Shown here: positions 9,301-17,724 of the stretch, piece by piece
Layout: every line of letters starts with the position of its first letter
How positions within the stretch are numbered: position 1 is the stretch's first letter
From: Bacteroidota bacterium
GTDB lineage: Bacteria; Bacteroidota; Bacteroidia; Flavobacteriales_D; Crocinitomicaceae
Reading direction: 5' to 3'
Length of the DNA: 64,000 bases
Assembly: GCA_006226425.1 (NCBI GenBank)
Contig: SBGX01000031.1
Coordinates: 124,001 to 188,000 of the forward strand
Position numbers and translations under genes: made by a program
The notes under the pieces: generated by a model
What the model saw: the letters and a program-made list of their open reading frames with translations, nothing else
Told to the model about the DNA's origin: nothing
Databases searched by the model: none

Positions 9301-9563
9301 CCATTGTTCTGCACTTAAGATATATCCCAGGATTAAATGGGAAATTTACTTTCAACCTGGTCTCTCTTTGGGCCTATGGAGCGATCCTATTTACATTTTT
9401 CGGAGTTAACTTCTACCTTGTCGGATTGCATTCTTATGCTCAGGGAGAAGGATTGGCAGAAGTTCCCACATGGATTTATACTACCGTAGGTATATTTGCT
9501 TTGTACAGCCTTATTTCATATATCAGATTTAGAAACTACCGAACAAAAAATACAGCGCTATGA
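6333..9563 (+). CDS. ccsBA: Cytochrome c biogenesis protein CcsBA (ResB-ResC fusion)
   Basis: This system II haem exporter moves haem to the outside and attaches it to apocytochrome c. The 1076 residues combine a ResB/CcsB-like half (membrane helices near the N terminus, a large periplasmic domain, then a helix around residues 445-465) with a CcsA half from about residue 765. The latter carries the haem-handling WWD-type segment WGRYWGWDPKETWALV and several helices with conserved His. Between the halves, residues 507-533 are remarkably His-rich (eight His in about 25 residues), and a further soluble Bacteroidota-type domain follows. The start is the ATG at 6333 before MEKFFNRLFS. It overlaps the peroxidase gene by 4 bp. 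Confidence 0.92.
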   Translation: MEKFFNRLFSMRAMAVGLFIFLSAIGWATILESKYDIQTAKIIVYNALWFEILLLYLGINLIANIFRYRMFQRQKMAMLSFHLAFLIILLGAGITRFFSFEGLMMIREGESSNFIYLSDPHLFVRIHDDKMQYTFNDKKFLSEETNNDFETEVLFPGHRTPITISYVNFQKKLIDSLVKHDSIPGHVLEIVSNGMNSNYLSKGKLLMVGDVPLSYEIKDAPPGIELIERDGETYIQSKLPIRYLPMSIMQAARQSGMELSDSLYQQVPTDSAVPLLSTTLYQCGGQQFVYKQKLRNTALYKLPSGKKDQGLDRLTLKVTDGNKSKIVHLDGGMNAIPNTVSFQFEGLDYAMEYGSTVKEIPFTIVCRDFQLDRYPGSQSASSYASELTLIDEKNDYTKNKRIFMNHVMDYQGYRLFQSSYELDNPATPENEEGTKLSVNYDFWGTNITYLGYLLMGVGMLMSLFAPVGRFRELLDKIKKSRARRESKLGMIALLLCFNLFNAQASGDQHQGHDHEHSTEEHAHEHESRELKQHFFLSDEHEEQLSSLLVQDFQGRIIPMHTLCDQLLRKVHGSSKYEGHGAIQSIMSVHMYPPYWIEQKFIKVPKALRERLKLDKYASFQELVNRETGAFKWIKEYESAHQKLESRRSEFDKKLIKLVERFEVFSAFLSWSYLKIMPVMDEQNNTWFSPFRSEFAQRDSLRFVETIKYLDAIHQASKNGNWAEAEQRLTNIKREQREIAKDIVPSESHVNMEIRYNKMNIFKNSMYLYLCIGFILLIIFFLRVFIEPTVKSEKRFRKISLPFMILIGITFVYHGAGLIMRWYISGHAPWSNGYEAVVFIAWVSMLAGFVFSRKNPVIIAGTAILAFLMIFVTELNLLDPEITPLQPVLKSYWLMIHVAIITGSYGFLGLGAILGLLNLNLYIFRSPKNGERISAHINEITYVSELTITLGLFMLTIGTFLGGVWANESWGRYWGWDPKETWALVSVLVYAIVLHLRYIPGLNGKFTFNLVSLWAYGAILFTFFGVNFYLVGLHSYAQGEGLAEVPTWIYTTVGIFALYSLISYIRFRNYRTKNTAL

Positions 9564-10027
9564 TGACCCTGTTTGATTTTCAGATAAACGATATCAACGG
9601 ACGGCCATTTGACTGGAATCAAGTCAAAGGAAAAAAAATCTTACTCTTAAATACAGCCTCTGAATGCGGCTTCACCAGGCAATATGCAAAATTGGAGGAG
9701 CTCTACCGAAAATATGAGAACAAAGGCTTTAGTATCATTGCTTTTCCCTGCAATGACTTTGGTGCCCAAGAGCCCGGAGATGGAGAAAAAATTAGCGCTT
9801 TTTGTCATGACAAATACGATATTAGTTTTCCAATCATGGAGAAAATCGCTATTTTGGGTGAACAGGGACACCCACTCTTCCAATGGTTATATGCCGAAAC
9901 GGGAGCCGAAGTAAGCTGGAATTTCCAAAAATACCTGATCAATGAAAATGGAAAGGTTGATCGAATGCTTCCTTCACAAACAGAGCCTGACGACCCTGCC
10001 ATTATTGAGTGGATTCAGGCCAATTAA
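9560..10027 (+). CDS. Glutathione peroxidase family protein (thioredoxin-type)
   Basis: A 155-residue Cys-type peroxidase. The peroxidatic Cys36 lies in NTASECGFTRQY. Cys64 lies in FPCNDFGAQEPG, and Cys82 in FCHDKYDISFPI, where thioredoxin-dependent members carry their resolving Cys. Trp120-Asn121 of the catalytic tetrad are present (SWNF). The tetrad Gln, normally in FPCNQFG, is Asp66 here. The likely reductant is thioredoxin rather than glutathione; the adjacent bacillithiol gene makes a bacillithiol link possible. The start overlaps ccsBA (ATGA at 9560); a second ATG follows directly. Its placement suggests a redox operon with ccsBA and bshB1. Confidence 0.9.
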   Translation: MMTLFDFQINDINGRPFDWNQVKGKKILLLNTASECGFTRQYAKLEELYRKYENKGFSIIAFPCNDFGAQEPGDGEKISAFCHDKYDISFPIMEKIAILGEQGHPLFQWLYAETGAEVSWNFQKYLINENGKVDRMLPSQTEPDDPAIIEWIQAN

Positions 10028-10036
10028 ACTTGATTG

Positions 10037-10759
10037 ATGGACACGAAACTCGATATCCTTGCCATAGCTGCCCATCCGGATGATGTAGAACTCTCTGCTT
10101 CCGGCACGCTTATGAAACATATTGACCTGGGGAAACGTGTGGGAATCGTCGATTTAACACAGGGAGAACTCGGTTCAAGAGGAACCATTGAAACACGTTA
10201 CGCCGAAGCAGAACGAGCCTCCGAAATCATGGGAATCGAAGCACGCGTCAATCTGAAAATGCCTGACGGCTTCTTTGAGCATAGCCAGGAAAACCTTTTA
10301 AAGATCATCCAACAAGTGAGGAGGTTTCAACCGGAGATCGTGCTGGTGAACGCCGTTCATGACCGACACACCGATCATGGAAAAGGAAGTAAATTGGCCT
10401 CGGAAGCCTGTTTTTTATCTGGATTGAGAAAAATTGAGACCAGTTTTGAAGGACAGAAGCAAGAAGCTCATCGTCCCAAAGCCGTTTATCATTACATCCA
10501 GGATCGCTATATCCAGCCGGATTTCGTAGTGGACATTAGCAGCTACGTAGATCGTAAGATTGAGACAATCAAAGCTTATCAGACACAGTTCTATGATCCC
10601 AACTCCAAAGAACCGGCAACACCAATTTCCGGAGAAGATTTCTTTGATTTTATCCGGGGACGCATGGCTGAGTTTGGTCGTCCCATTGGAGCCAAATACG
10701 CGGAGGGTTTTACAGCCGAAAGATGGCCTGGAGTCGAGAACCTTTTTGATCTAAAATAA
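10037..10759 (+). CDS. bshB1: Bacillithiol biosynthesis deacetylase BshB1
   Basis: This zinc enzyme removes the acetyl group from GlcNAc-malate in synthesis of bacillithiol, the low-molecular-weight thiol of many Bacteroidota and Firmicutes. At 240 residues it has normal length. The LmbE/PIG-L metal and catalytic motif AHPDDVE is at residues 12-18, followed by TQGELGSRGT and the second metal motif DRHTDHG. The ATG at 10037 is preferred to a TTG one codon upstream. It lies 9 bp after the glutathione peroxidase gene in the same direction. Other bsh genes are not in this window. Confidence 0.93.
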   Translation: MDTKLDILAIAAHPDDVELSASGTLMKHIDLGKRVGIVDLTQGELGSRGTIETRYAEAERASEIMGIEARVNLKMPDGFFEHSQENLLKIIQQVRRFQPEIVLVNAVHDRHTDHGKGSKLASEACFLSGLRKIETSFEGQKQEAHRPKAVYHYIQDRYIQPDFVVDISSYVDRKIETIKAYQTQFYDPNSKEPATPISGEDFFDFIRGRMAEFGRPIGAKYAEGFTAERWPGVENLFDLK

Positions 10760-10760
10760 A

Positions 10761-10790
10761 AACCGGAAGCATCCGAAGACACTCCCGGTT
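10761..10790. terminator. Possible terminator between convergent bshB1 and DUF3078 gene
   Basis: An inverted repeat AACCGG ... CCGGTT with an imperfect inner stem lies between two converging genes. There is no strong T tract, so this is weak support. Confidence 0.35.
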
Positions 10791-10812
10791 AGGGTTTATG
10801 TGTAATTGATTC

Positions 10813-11748
10813 CTAAAATTTATAGCTGAATCCAACGTTCAGCACTTGTTTGAATTGAACTCTTGGACCTACGGCATCGATTACCCCGTCCCGGTTCTCG
10901 TCAACTGAAATATCGATGTCATCATCGTATAACAAATGAGTTCCCAAGGTGACGCTGATGTATTTGTTCACCTTCATACTCAGCAAGGTTTCCCAACTCA
11001 CATCAATGTTTTGAGGATTGTGCGTATAATTCGAGAACAATTCCAATTTGGTCTGGAAACGAATATTTTCCATCAAATCCTTCGTCCATGACATTCTCAG
11101 ATACCCCCCGAATTCAGAGCGAACTCGTTTACTGGAATCCACTCCAAATGCGCCCTGATTTGACAATCTCTCATCCAGTACAAAAGTATTTTTGGATGTG
11201 AATGGAGCAATATAGAGTGTGAAATTGCTGCTTGGTCGGTACTCTGCCCCGACAGCAACCAACAGATATCCGGGTGCCATGAATTTGGAAATGGCCACTG
11301 AATCATTCGGGTAATTGTATCCGTTTGTCCATTGCGTTTTAAAGTTCAACAAGCCCGCATAGTACCAGCTTTTCTTGATCTTACGCCCATATTTGGAGGT
11401 GTAGTCGATTCGGTCATCTACCTTTTTCCAAAGATCCGAATTCCCCTGATTCAACAGTCCATAACCTAGTTCCAGGTAATTCTCCCAGGCATATTTTTTG
11501 GCTACGCGGTGACCATAGAGGCTAACCAGTCCGTTAAAAGCAATCGAACTCTCTCCACCGGCAGCCCAATTAGTCAAACTTGCCTGAGCCATTCCCAGGT
11601 TAATCACTCCCCCCTTTTTCCATCCCAGTGTAGTATCCTTAATCGTTTTTTTTCGAATTTTATCCTCCCCTTCCGTCACCTGAGCACTCAGTTGATGAAT
11701 TGAAGTTACAGCAAGCAGTCCGACAATTAAAATACTTTTAAAATGCAT
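10813..11748 (-). CDS. DUF3078 outer-membrane-type protein
   Basis: A 311-residue protein with a signal peptide (MHFKSILIVGLLAVTSIHQLSAQ), a short charged linker, and a run of amphipathic strands ending in an aromatic residue (GFSYKF), as expected for an outer-membrane beta-barrel. The segment GWKKGGVINLGMAQASLTNW and the following AAGGESS are the hallmark of DUF3078. Near the C terminus DDDIDISVDENRDGVIDAV resembles a calcium-binding loop. The function of the family is unknown. It starts 3 bp after mscL and is probably cotranscribed with it. Confidence 0.85.
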   Translation of the reverse strand: MHFKSILIVGLLAVTSIHQLSAQVTEGEDKIRKKTIKDTTLGWKKGGVINLGMAQASLTNWAAGGESSIAFNGLVSLYGHRVAKKYAWENYLELGYGLLNQGNSDLWKKVDDRIDYTSKYGRKIKKSWYYAGLLNFKTQWTNGYNYPNDSVAISKFMAPGYLLVAVGAEYRPSSNFTLYIAPFTSKNTFVLDERLSNQGAFGVDSSKRVRSEFGGYLRMSWTKDLMENIRFQTKLELFSNYTHNPQNIDVSWETLLSMKVNKYISVTLGTHLLYDDDIDISVDENRDGVIDAVGPRVQFKQVLNVGFSYKF

Positions 11749-11751
11749 GGA

Positions 11752-12132
11752 TTATTTGTTTTTTAGTAAGTCACGAATTTCCCCCAACAATACCTCTTCA
11801 TTCGAAGGTGCAGGTGGAGCTTTCGGAGCCTCTTCTTCTTTTTTCTTCATTTTGTTCATCATTTTGACGACCATAAACAACGTCAAAGCGATCAACATGA
11901 AATTGACTACCGATTGAATGAACATTCCATATTTAACCGTTGCTGTACCGAACTGATAAGTCAAGCCCGAAAAGTCCTTCCCCCCCATAAGCACACCAAT
12001 TAGAGGCATGATGATATGATCTACAAGAGCTTTTACAATTGCACTGAAGGCACCACCGATCACCACCGCGATCGCGAGGTCCATCACATTTCCTTTCACT
12101 GCAAAATCTTTAAATTCCTTAATGAATCCCAT
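11752..12132 (-). CDS. mscL: Large-conductance mechanosensitive channel
   Basis: MscL opens under membrane tension and releases solutes during osmotic downshock. The 126-residue protein starts MGFIKEFKDFAVKGNVMDLAIAVVIGGAF, the conserved N-terminal helix and first membrane helix with its small-residue gate. A periplasmic loop (KDFSGLTYQFGTATVKYG) and second helix follow, then a cytoplasmic tail with a Lys/Glu cluster and a final amphipathic helix. The ATG at 12132 gives normal length; upstream in-frame codons encode no family residues. Its stop is 3 bp before the DUF3078 start. A TATTTTTG box lies about 25 bp upstream. Confidence 0.95.
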   Translation of the reverse strand: MGFIKEFKDFAVKGNVMDLAIAVVIGGAFSAIVKALVDHIIMPLIGVLMGGKDFSGLTYQFGTATVKYGMFIQSVVNFMLIALTLFMVVKMMNKMKKKEEEAPKAPPAPSNEEVLLGEIRDLLKNK

Positions 12133-12156
12133 CTTTCTAGTGTTTATTATTTGCCG

Positions 12157-12164
12157 CAAAAATA
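12157..12164 (-). promoter_or_regulatory. -7 box upstream of mscL
   Basis: TATTTTTG on the minus strand; predicted start near 12153 and a leader of about 21 nt. No good -33 element is visible. Confidence 0.45.
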
Positions 12165-12298
12165 GCCTTTTTGAAAAAACCTGGGTATGAAAAACACAAG
12201 TGCGACAAAAAAACGTTTTAGCCGAGTTATTCAATTTTATTGACAGCCTATTCTTAATAAAAGAATCGAATCAGGCAGACCAAAAGATGGTGAATCCT

Positions 12299-12306
12299 TA
12301 TTTTTG
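12299..12306 (+). promoter_or_regulatory. -7 box upstream of the GH3 gene
   Basis: TATTTTTG ends 17 bp before the GH3 ATG; predicted transcript start near 12310. The -33 element is not clear. Confidence 0.45.
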
Positions 12307-12323
12307 AGTATCAAAGTCCCGAA

Positions 12324-13472
12324 ATGAACAAATTTTCCTTTTTATTCGTCTTCCTTTCCATTCTTCTTCAGGCCTGTGGTCAACACACAAATGAAAATCA
12401 CTCTGATCAGCATGATCCGGAACAGGATGAAAAAGCCTTAGCTCCCTCATCCAGATATTCACTGAAAGATTTTTTGAATTCGAATGAGCAATTGGAATCT
12501 GATGTAGAACGAATATTCCACCAACTCGATGATACCGCCATTGTGGCTCAGCTACTCATGCCTGCCATCGGAAAATACGGGCAGACGGAAGAAACAATCC
12601 GATCCCTCGTCCAAAAACGACAAATTGGTGGTCTGCTTTTACTAAACGGAACAAAACAGCAATTTTCAAACTGGACCAAAGAATTCGATTCGACGAATCT
12701 AAGCCTGGGACAACTCCCGTTTTTGTATTCAGCAGATGCCGAACCTAGTTTAGTAAACAGAAAAATCATTGGTTCCAGAACCGTCAAAAAGGCCAATCAG
12801 CTTAAGAGTATTCAGGAAGTACGGGATTGCGCGGATACAATATCCAGGGACCTCACAGAGATTGGGATCAACTATAATTTCGCCCCGGTCGTTGATATGT
12901 CTCCCAACAAAACAGTCGGATACCGCAGTTTTGGGGCAAAAACAGAAAATATCATCCCCTGGTCGGAGGCGTTTATTCAGCAGAGTCAGGATCAACAAAT
13001 CATCGCAACCGCAAAACACTTCCCTGGCCATGGACTGGTTTCAGGAGATACCCATAAATCTCTTCAGGTGATTAACGGGGAATTGAAAGAAATAGGAAAT
13101 TATCCTCCACTCATTCAAAAAGGGGTATTATCGATCATGATTGCCCACATCGCCGTTAAAAACAATCGGCAATACGACACGAAAGGGATGCCCGCCAGCA
13201 TCTCCCACAAAATTGTGACAGAATTGCTTCGAAATGAAATGAATTTCAAGGGCCTGATCGTTACTGACGCCATGAATATGGGGGGAGTCGTCAACATTCC
13301 GAACTGCAACATTCAAGCCGTACAGGCCGGGTGTGATGTAATTCTGATGCCTGTCAATGCTTCAAAAACACACCTTGAAATACTAAACAAATATCATCAG
13401 GACCCCAATTTTAAAACAATCGTCGATCAGGCTGCTAAACGAATTATTCGAATGAAATTATGTCTCATGTAA
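12324..13472 (+). CDS. Glycoside hydrolase family 3 lipoprotein (NagZ-like)
   Basis: A 382-residue predicted lipoprotein (signal peptide ending LLQACGQ, so Cys18 would be lipidated). The rest resembles the N-terminal barrel of family 3 glycosidases of the beta-N-acetylhexosaminidase type: KHFPGHG near residues 231-237 followed by DTHKSL, and the nucleophile-bearing TDAMNMGG around Asp315. NagZ enzymes remove GlcNAc during peptidoglycan recycling in the cytosol; a lipid-anchored form would instead act in the envelope. Bacteroidota have such exported GH3 proteins, often with extra domains, which are absent here. The next gene overlaps its end by 13 bp. Confidence 0.85.
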   Translation: MNKFSFLFVFLSILLQACGQHTNENHSDQHDPEQDEKALAPSSRYSLKDFLNSNEQLESDVERIFHQLDDTAIVAQLLMPAIGKYGQTEETIRSLVQKRQIGGLLLLNGTKQQFSNWTKEFDSTNLSLGQLPFLYSADAEPSLVNRKIIGSRTVKKANQLKSIQEVRDCADTISRDLTEIGINYNFAPVVDMSPNKTVGYRSFGAKTENIIPWSEAFIQQSQDQQIIATAKHFPGHGLVSGDTHKSLQVINGELKEIGNYPPLIQKGVLSIMIAHIAVKNNRQYDTKGMPASISHKIVTELLRNEMNFKGLIVTDAMNMGGVVNIPNCNIQAVQAGCDVILMPVNASKTHLEILNKYHQDPNFKTIVDQAAKRIIRMKLCLM

Positions 13473-14005
13473 ACACTGATCACCACTCCTGGGAAGCCCA
13501 TTTTGAATCGGAGCTCTACCTCCTGGAAAAATTAAAATTGAGGCACATCGTAATCCCTTACGATGTTCTTCAGGAACTGGCAGACGAGGATGACAAGTCC
13601 GTTTACCAACAACGTTTCTGGATTGCAATCGATGACTGTGAGCCATGGCAGGCAGGATCTGTGGCCCTGGGAGAACAAAATGCTTATATCAGCATCAAAT
13701 CAGCCCTCCTCAAAAAGATGGGACTTCAAATCGGAGATCATGTTCAGGTTAAATTAAGAAAGGACCGCTCCGAATATGGAATGCCCTTTCCGGAAGAGCT
13801 TCAGGAGGTTTTATTACAGGACCCGGAAGCAGATAAACGATTTCATGAACTAAATCTGGGAATGAGACGTTATATCATCTATTATGTCAATCAGGTAAAA
13901 AGTTCTCAAAAGAAAATTGAGCGTTCACTGTTTTTGATCGGGAATCTGAAGGAGATTCCTACCAATGAAGTCAATTTTCGTTTACTTTTGGGTAAAAAAG
14001 ATTAA
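13460..14005 (+). CDS. YdeI/OmpD-associated, DUF1905 family protein
   Basis: A 181-residue soluble protein without signal peptide. Residues about 20-105 fit DUF1905 (strands IVIPYDV, then LGEQNAYISIKSALLKKMGLQIGDHVQVKLRKD), and residues about 125-170 fit the YdeI/OmpD-associated helical tail (NLGMRRYIIYYVNQVKSSQKKIERS). The biochemical role of these families is not established. It starts inside the end of the GH3 gene and ends 2 bp before the barrel gene, so it belongs to the same transcript, but nothing in it suggests envelope location. Confidence 0.8.
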   Translation: MSHVNTDHHSWEAHFESELYLLEKLKLRHIVIPYDVLQELADEDDKSVYQQRFWIAIDDCEPWQAGSVALGEQNAYISIKSALLKKMGLQIGDHVQVKLRKDRSEYGMPFPEELQEVLLQDPEADKRFHELNLGMRRYIIYYVNQVKSSQKKIERSLFLIGNLKEIPTNEVNFRLLLGKKD

Positions 14006-14007
14006 TT

Positions 14008-14817
14008 ATGAAATTTTGCTTCTTTTTTTGTTTGTTGTTCTTGAGTTCAGGCCTTCTCGCCCAGGGACTGATCGATGGTTTTTTCAAAGGCAAAGGAAAT
14101 TTAGATTTGGCCGTCTCTGCTTCCTACCAGCAAGCCAAACAATATTACGCGGGAAGAAATCTCATTAATCTCGAACGAAATATCCAGGCGAACAGTATCT
14201 ATGCCGCCTACGGACTCCATCCAAAAATTGACGTAGTGGCAAACATTCCGGTTATCAACGGTCAATTACAGGATTTTGGTTTCATGGGTAAATTCGCTCT
14301 ACTCAATTTGAATATTAAGCAAGGGAAATTCACTGCTTTTGCTGGAATCGGAGGCTCCTTTCCCCTTTCCAATTATCGAACGGAAACGAGTCAGGCTGTT
14401 GGACAACGTGCTATCCAAATCATTCCACGTCTTGGTTTTCAATGGATGCTCGGAAATGGTTTCTTCATCCAGAGTCAAAGCGGCTACAACTACAGCCTGG
14501 ACCCTGTCCCCTCTTCCTTTCCCTTTTCTGTCAAACTGGGACTGGCACAAAGTAACTGGTATTATGATGCCTGGTTCGATTTTCAGGAAGGTGATGGAAA
14601 TGCAGATTATCAAGGAAGTGTTCCTTTCACTACATTCAGAGAACTCGTTACCAGTTATCAACGTGTTGGAGGCACCATCTATCGGGGAATTGGGCCCAGA
14701 TGGGGTGTTTTCCTAAATGGTTCATATACCCTGAGCGGTCGAAATACCGGAAAGGCCTGGAGTGCTGGTCTCGGTGCAGTGATTAAATTTTCCAAAAAAA
14801 CAGAATCCAATGATTAA
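14008..14817 (+). CDS. Outer-membrane beta-barrel protein
   Basis: A 269-residue protein with a signal peptide (MKFCFFFCLLFLSSGLLAQG) and alternating amphipathic strands throughout (NSIYAAYGL, KIDVVANIPV, GFQWMLGNGFFIQSQSGY, WGVFLNGSYTLSG), ending in a strand AGLGAVIKF. This is the pattern of small transporter-like barrels found in many Bacteroidota proteins of unknown substrate. It overlaps the M16 peptidase gene by 8 bp and follows the YdeI-like gene by 2 bp, so co-expression is likely. A porin or sensor role is inference only. Confidence 0.7.
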   Translation: MKFCFFFCLLFLSSGLLAQGLIDGFFKGKGNLDLAVSASYQQAKQYYAGRNLINLERNIQANSIYAAYGLHPKIDVVANIPVINGQLQDFGFMGKFALLNLNIKQGKFTAFAGIGGSFPLSNYRTETSQAVGQRAIQIIPRLGFQWMLGNGFFIQSQSGYNYSLDPVPSSFPFSVKLGLAQSNWYYDAWFDFQEGDGNADYQGSVPFTTFRELVTSYQRVGGTIYRGIGPRWGVFLNGSYTLSGRNTGKAWSAGLGAVIKFSKKTESND

Positions 14818-17719
14818 ACGTTTTTCTTTTTGCAAGCCTCATCGTTCGAAAACAGGATTGTTCCTACTTCCTTTTATTCTTGCCACCTTTGCTTCCTTTT
14901 CCCAGCAAGACCCATTGCAAGTCACCCAGTTTAAACTGGACAATGGACTCACGGTCATGCTTTCGGAAAACCATCACTCACCTCAAATTTTTGGGGTAAT
15001 CGCCGTCAAAGCAGGTGGTAAAAATGACCCGGCCGATGCCACGGGAATTGCCCATTACCTAGAGCACATGCTCTTCAAAGGAACTGATCAGTTGGGAACC
15101 TGGAACTTCGCACAGGAAAAAGTGCATTTAGATCGGATCAAAGCCCTCTATGAGGAGCTTGGGAAGACAAGCAACGAAGAAGCACGACAGGAAATTCAGA
15201 GCAAAATCAACGAAGAGTCTATCCAGGCTGGGAAATACGCCATTCCGAACGAAATGGACCGGATGCTTTCCGAGATCGGAGGACAAAATGTCAATGCTTT
15301 CACCACAGAAGATTTCACAGCCTACCACAACACCTTTCCTTCCAACAAACTGGAAAGATGGTTACAGGTATATGATCATCGCTTCGAAAATCCGATTTTT
15401 AGATTGTTTCAGTCCGAACTCGAAACAGTTTATGAAGAAAAAAATCGAAGTATGGACTCCCCTTTCTCTGCCATTTTTGAGGAATTCGCCAAAAATTTCT
15501 GGAGAAAACATCCTTACGGACAACAAACTATTTTGGGACATACGGAACACCTAAAGAATCCTTCCCTTGAAAAAATGTACGCCTACTTTAAGCAGTACTA
15601 CGTGGCGAATAATATGGTGCTTGTCCTATCGGGAGATTTTGACACAGACGAGGCTAAGGAACTGATCAAAAAATACTTCTCTGACTGGCGTCGGGGAGAA
15701 GTTCCGAGCTTTCCAGATTATCAGGAAGCCGATTTCCAGGGGAATGAAAAAGTAACGATTAAAGCGACCCCTATCAAGGTCCTGGTCCGCGGTTACCGAA
15801 GCCCTAGCCTCAATCATCCTGATTATCACAAAATGGAGATTGTCCATTATCTTTTGTCCAATGAAGAAGAATCAGGTCTGTTGGACCGCCTATCCATCGA
15901 AGGAAAATTGAACTACGCGGGAATGATGCCAGTGGCCTACAACGACTACGGTTCCTCTGTCCTCTTTGCTGTTCCAAAAATTGTCGGACAGGGATTCCAG
16001 GATGCAGAAAAGCTTGTCGATGAGCAATTGGAGCTGCTGAAAAAGGGTACTTTCAGCGAATCCTTTTTTGATGGAGCGAAAATGTCCCTGATCAAAGATT
16101 TCGAACGACAGTTGGAAAACAACGAAGATCGGGCACTGTTGTTAGTTAATGCCTTTTCATCCGGACTTGACTGGACGGACCATTTGAAGCAATTTGAACA
16201 TTTGAAGCAACTCACCAAAGCAGATATTGTTTCGGCAGCCAATAAGTATTATGGTCCTAATTACCTGACATTATATTCCAAAAGAGGATCCATCAAACAC
16301 GAAAAGCTGAACAAACCAGGGTTTGAACCGGTGATTCCGGAAGATGGAAAGAGCTCCAAATTCTATGAAGAATGGAAGCAGACCAAAGACAACAAAATTT
16401 CGGGACGTTTTGTCCAATTTGACAAAGATATTGATCAGCGAAAGCTGAAAGACCAGGTCGAATTACGTTGTGTCAAGAACCCCTTTAATTCCATTTTTAA
16501 CCTGCGAATCAGCTGGGGAATTGGATCGGATCACGATTCTCTCCTTTTCTACCTTCCAACTTATCTGAACAAGCTAGGTACGGAAAAGATGAGCGCCACG
16601 GAATTCAAACAAGCCCTCTTTGAAAAAGGAGCATCAATGAATTTTGCTTCCAGTGCAGGAGAATTCTTCCTGAATATCAATGGACTCGATTCTGAATTCG
16701 AAGCAACTATGACACTCGTTCAGGAATTCTTGAGAGACTTTAAAAACGATTCAAAAGCCATCAGCAATATGGCTCAGGAGATTAAAACAGAGCGTAAATT
16801 CCGTACTTCGGAACCAGGCTCCCTTCTTCAGGCATTGAGTAGTTATGCCCTGTATGGTCAGGACTCATACGAACTCCGACAGTTTAGTTCCAAGCAAATT
16901 AAAAAAATAAGCACGGCGGAACTTGCTGCTTCTTACGATAAATCACTCCAATACGGAATCCAAATCAATTACGTGGGATCTAAGTCCGGAGATCAGATCC
17001 AGAAAGAACTGGAAACACTCCTTCCTGAGTTCAATCCGACCAAAGCGAGGTTGGAACATTTCAATCGCACCAAGCAAGGCTTTGACAAAAACCGTGTTTA
17101 TTTTACGCATCATAAAAAAGCAGTCCAATCACAAATCATGTTCCTGATTGATGGTGTTCCAATGAATCCAGAGCAAATGGGTATCATCAACGCTTTCAAC
17201 AACTATTTTGGAAGTGACATGTCTTCATTGGTCTTTCAGGAAATCAGAGAATTCCGTTCCCTCGCCTATTCAACCAGCGCCATGTACGGTCTGGGAGAAA
17301 AACCAGGATATCACAACCGCTTTTATGCGTATGTTGGATGCCAGGGAGATAAAACTCCGGAGGCCCTGGAAGTGATGTACGATCTAATGCAAAACATGCC
17401 GGCTAAAAAAGAGCGAATTGAAGCGATCCGATCCAATTTAATCTCTGCTTCGCGTAGCGCAAAGCCGAATTTCAAAAACCTGATCTGGCAGGTTGATTCC
17501 TGGAAAAAAATGGGTCTAACGGAAGACCCAAACAAAGGGTTGTTGCCCTTTTATCAAGATCTGACATTCGATCAGATCGTTCGTTTTCAACAGGAACATA
17601 TCAAGGACAAATCCATTCAATTGATTGTTATCGGAAATAAAAAGAAATTTGATTCCGGAGTGTTCAAAAAGTATGGGGAAGTGAAACAAGTAAAAAGCAA
17701 AAAAATAGTGAGACGATAA
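14810..17719 (+). CDS. M16 family metallopeptidase (fused two-half form)
   Basis: A 969-residue exported protein (signal peptide with LPFILATFASFSQQ). The inverted zinc motif HYLEH is at residues 82-86, with the Glu-rich helix ETVYEEKNRSMDSP supplying the third ligand downstream. A second M16 half in the C-terminal region (about residues 530-960) lacks the zinc site, as in fused pitrilysin/insulinase-type enzymes. It would cleave peptides in the periplasm. It overlaps the barrel gene by 8 bp and is followed after 5 bp by yqgE. No fault in the active site is seen. Confidence 0.92.
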   Translation: MIKRFSFCKPHRSKTGLFLLPFILATFASFSQQDPLQVTQFKLDNGLTVMLSENHHSPQIFGVIAVKAGGKNDPADATGIAHYLEHMLFKGTDQLGTWNFAQEKVHLDRIKALYEELGKTSNEEARQEIQSKINEESIQAGKYAIPNEMDRMLSEIGGQNVNAFTTEDFTAYHNTFPSNKLERWLQVYDHRFENPIFRLFQSELETVYEEKNRSMDSPFSAIFEEFAKNFWRKHPYGQQTILGHTEHLKNPSLEKMYAYFKQYYVANNMVLVLSGDFDTDEAKELIKKYFSDWRRGEVPSFPDYQEADFQGNEKVTIKATPIKVLVRGYRSPSLNHPDYHKMEIVHYLLSNEEESGLLDRLSIEGKLNYAGMMPVAYNDYGSSVLFAVPKIVGQGFQDAEKLVDEQLELLKKGTFSESFFDGAKMSLIKDFERQLENNEDRALLLVNAFSSGLDWTDHLKQFEHLKQLTKADIVSAANKYYGPNYLTLYSKRGSIKHEKLNKPGFEPVIPEDGKSSKFYEEWKQTKDNKISGRFVQFDKDIDQRKLKDQVELRCVKNPFNSIFNLRISWGIGSDHDSLLFYLPTYLNKLGTEKMSATEFKQALFEKGASMNFASSAGEFFLNINGLDSEFEATMTLVQEFLRDFKNDSKAISNMAQEIKTERKFRTSEPGSLLQALSSYALYGQDSYELRQFSSKQIKKISTAELAASYDKSLQYGIQINYVGSKSGDQIQKELETLLPEFNPTKARLEHFNRTKQGFDKNRVYFTHHKKAVQSQIMFLIDGVPMNPEQMGIINAFNNYFGSDMSSLVFQEIREFRSLAYSTSAMYGLGEKPGYHNRFYAYVGCQGDKTPEALEVMYDLMQNMPAKKERIEAIRSNLISASRSAKPNFKNLIWQVDSWKKMGLTEDPNKGLLPFYQDLTFDQIVRFQQEHIKDKSIQLIVIGNKKKFDSGVFKKYGEVKQVKSKKIVRR

Positions 17720-17724
17720 GCTGC

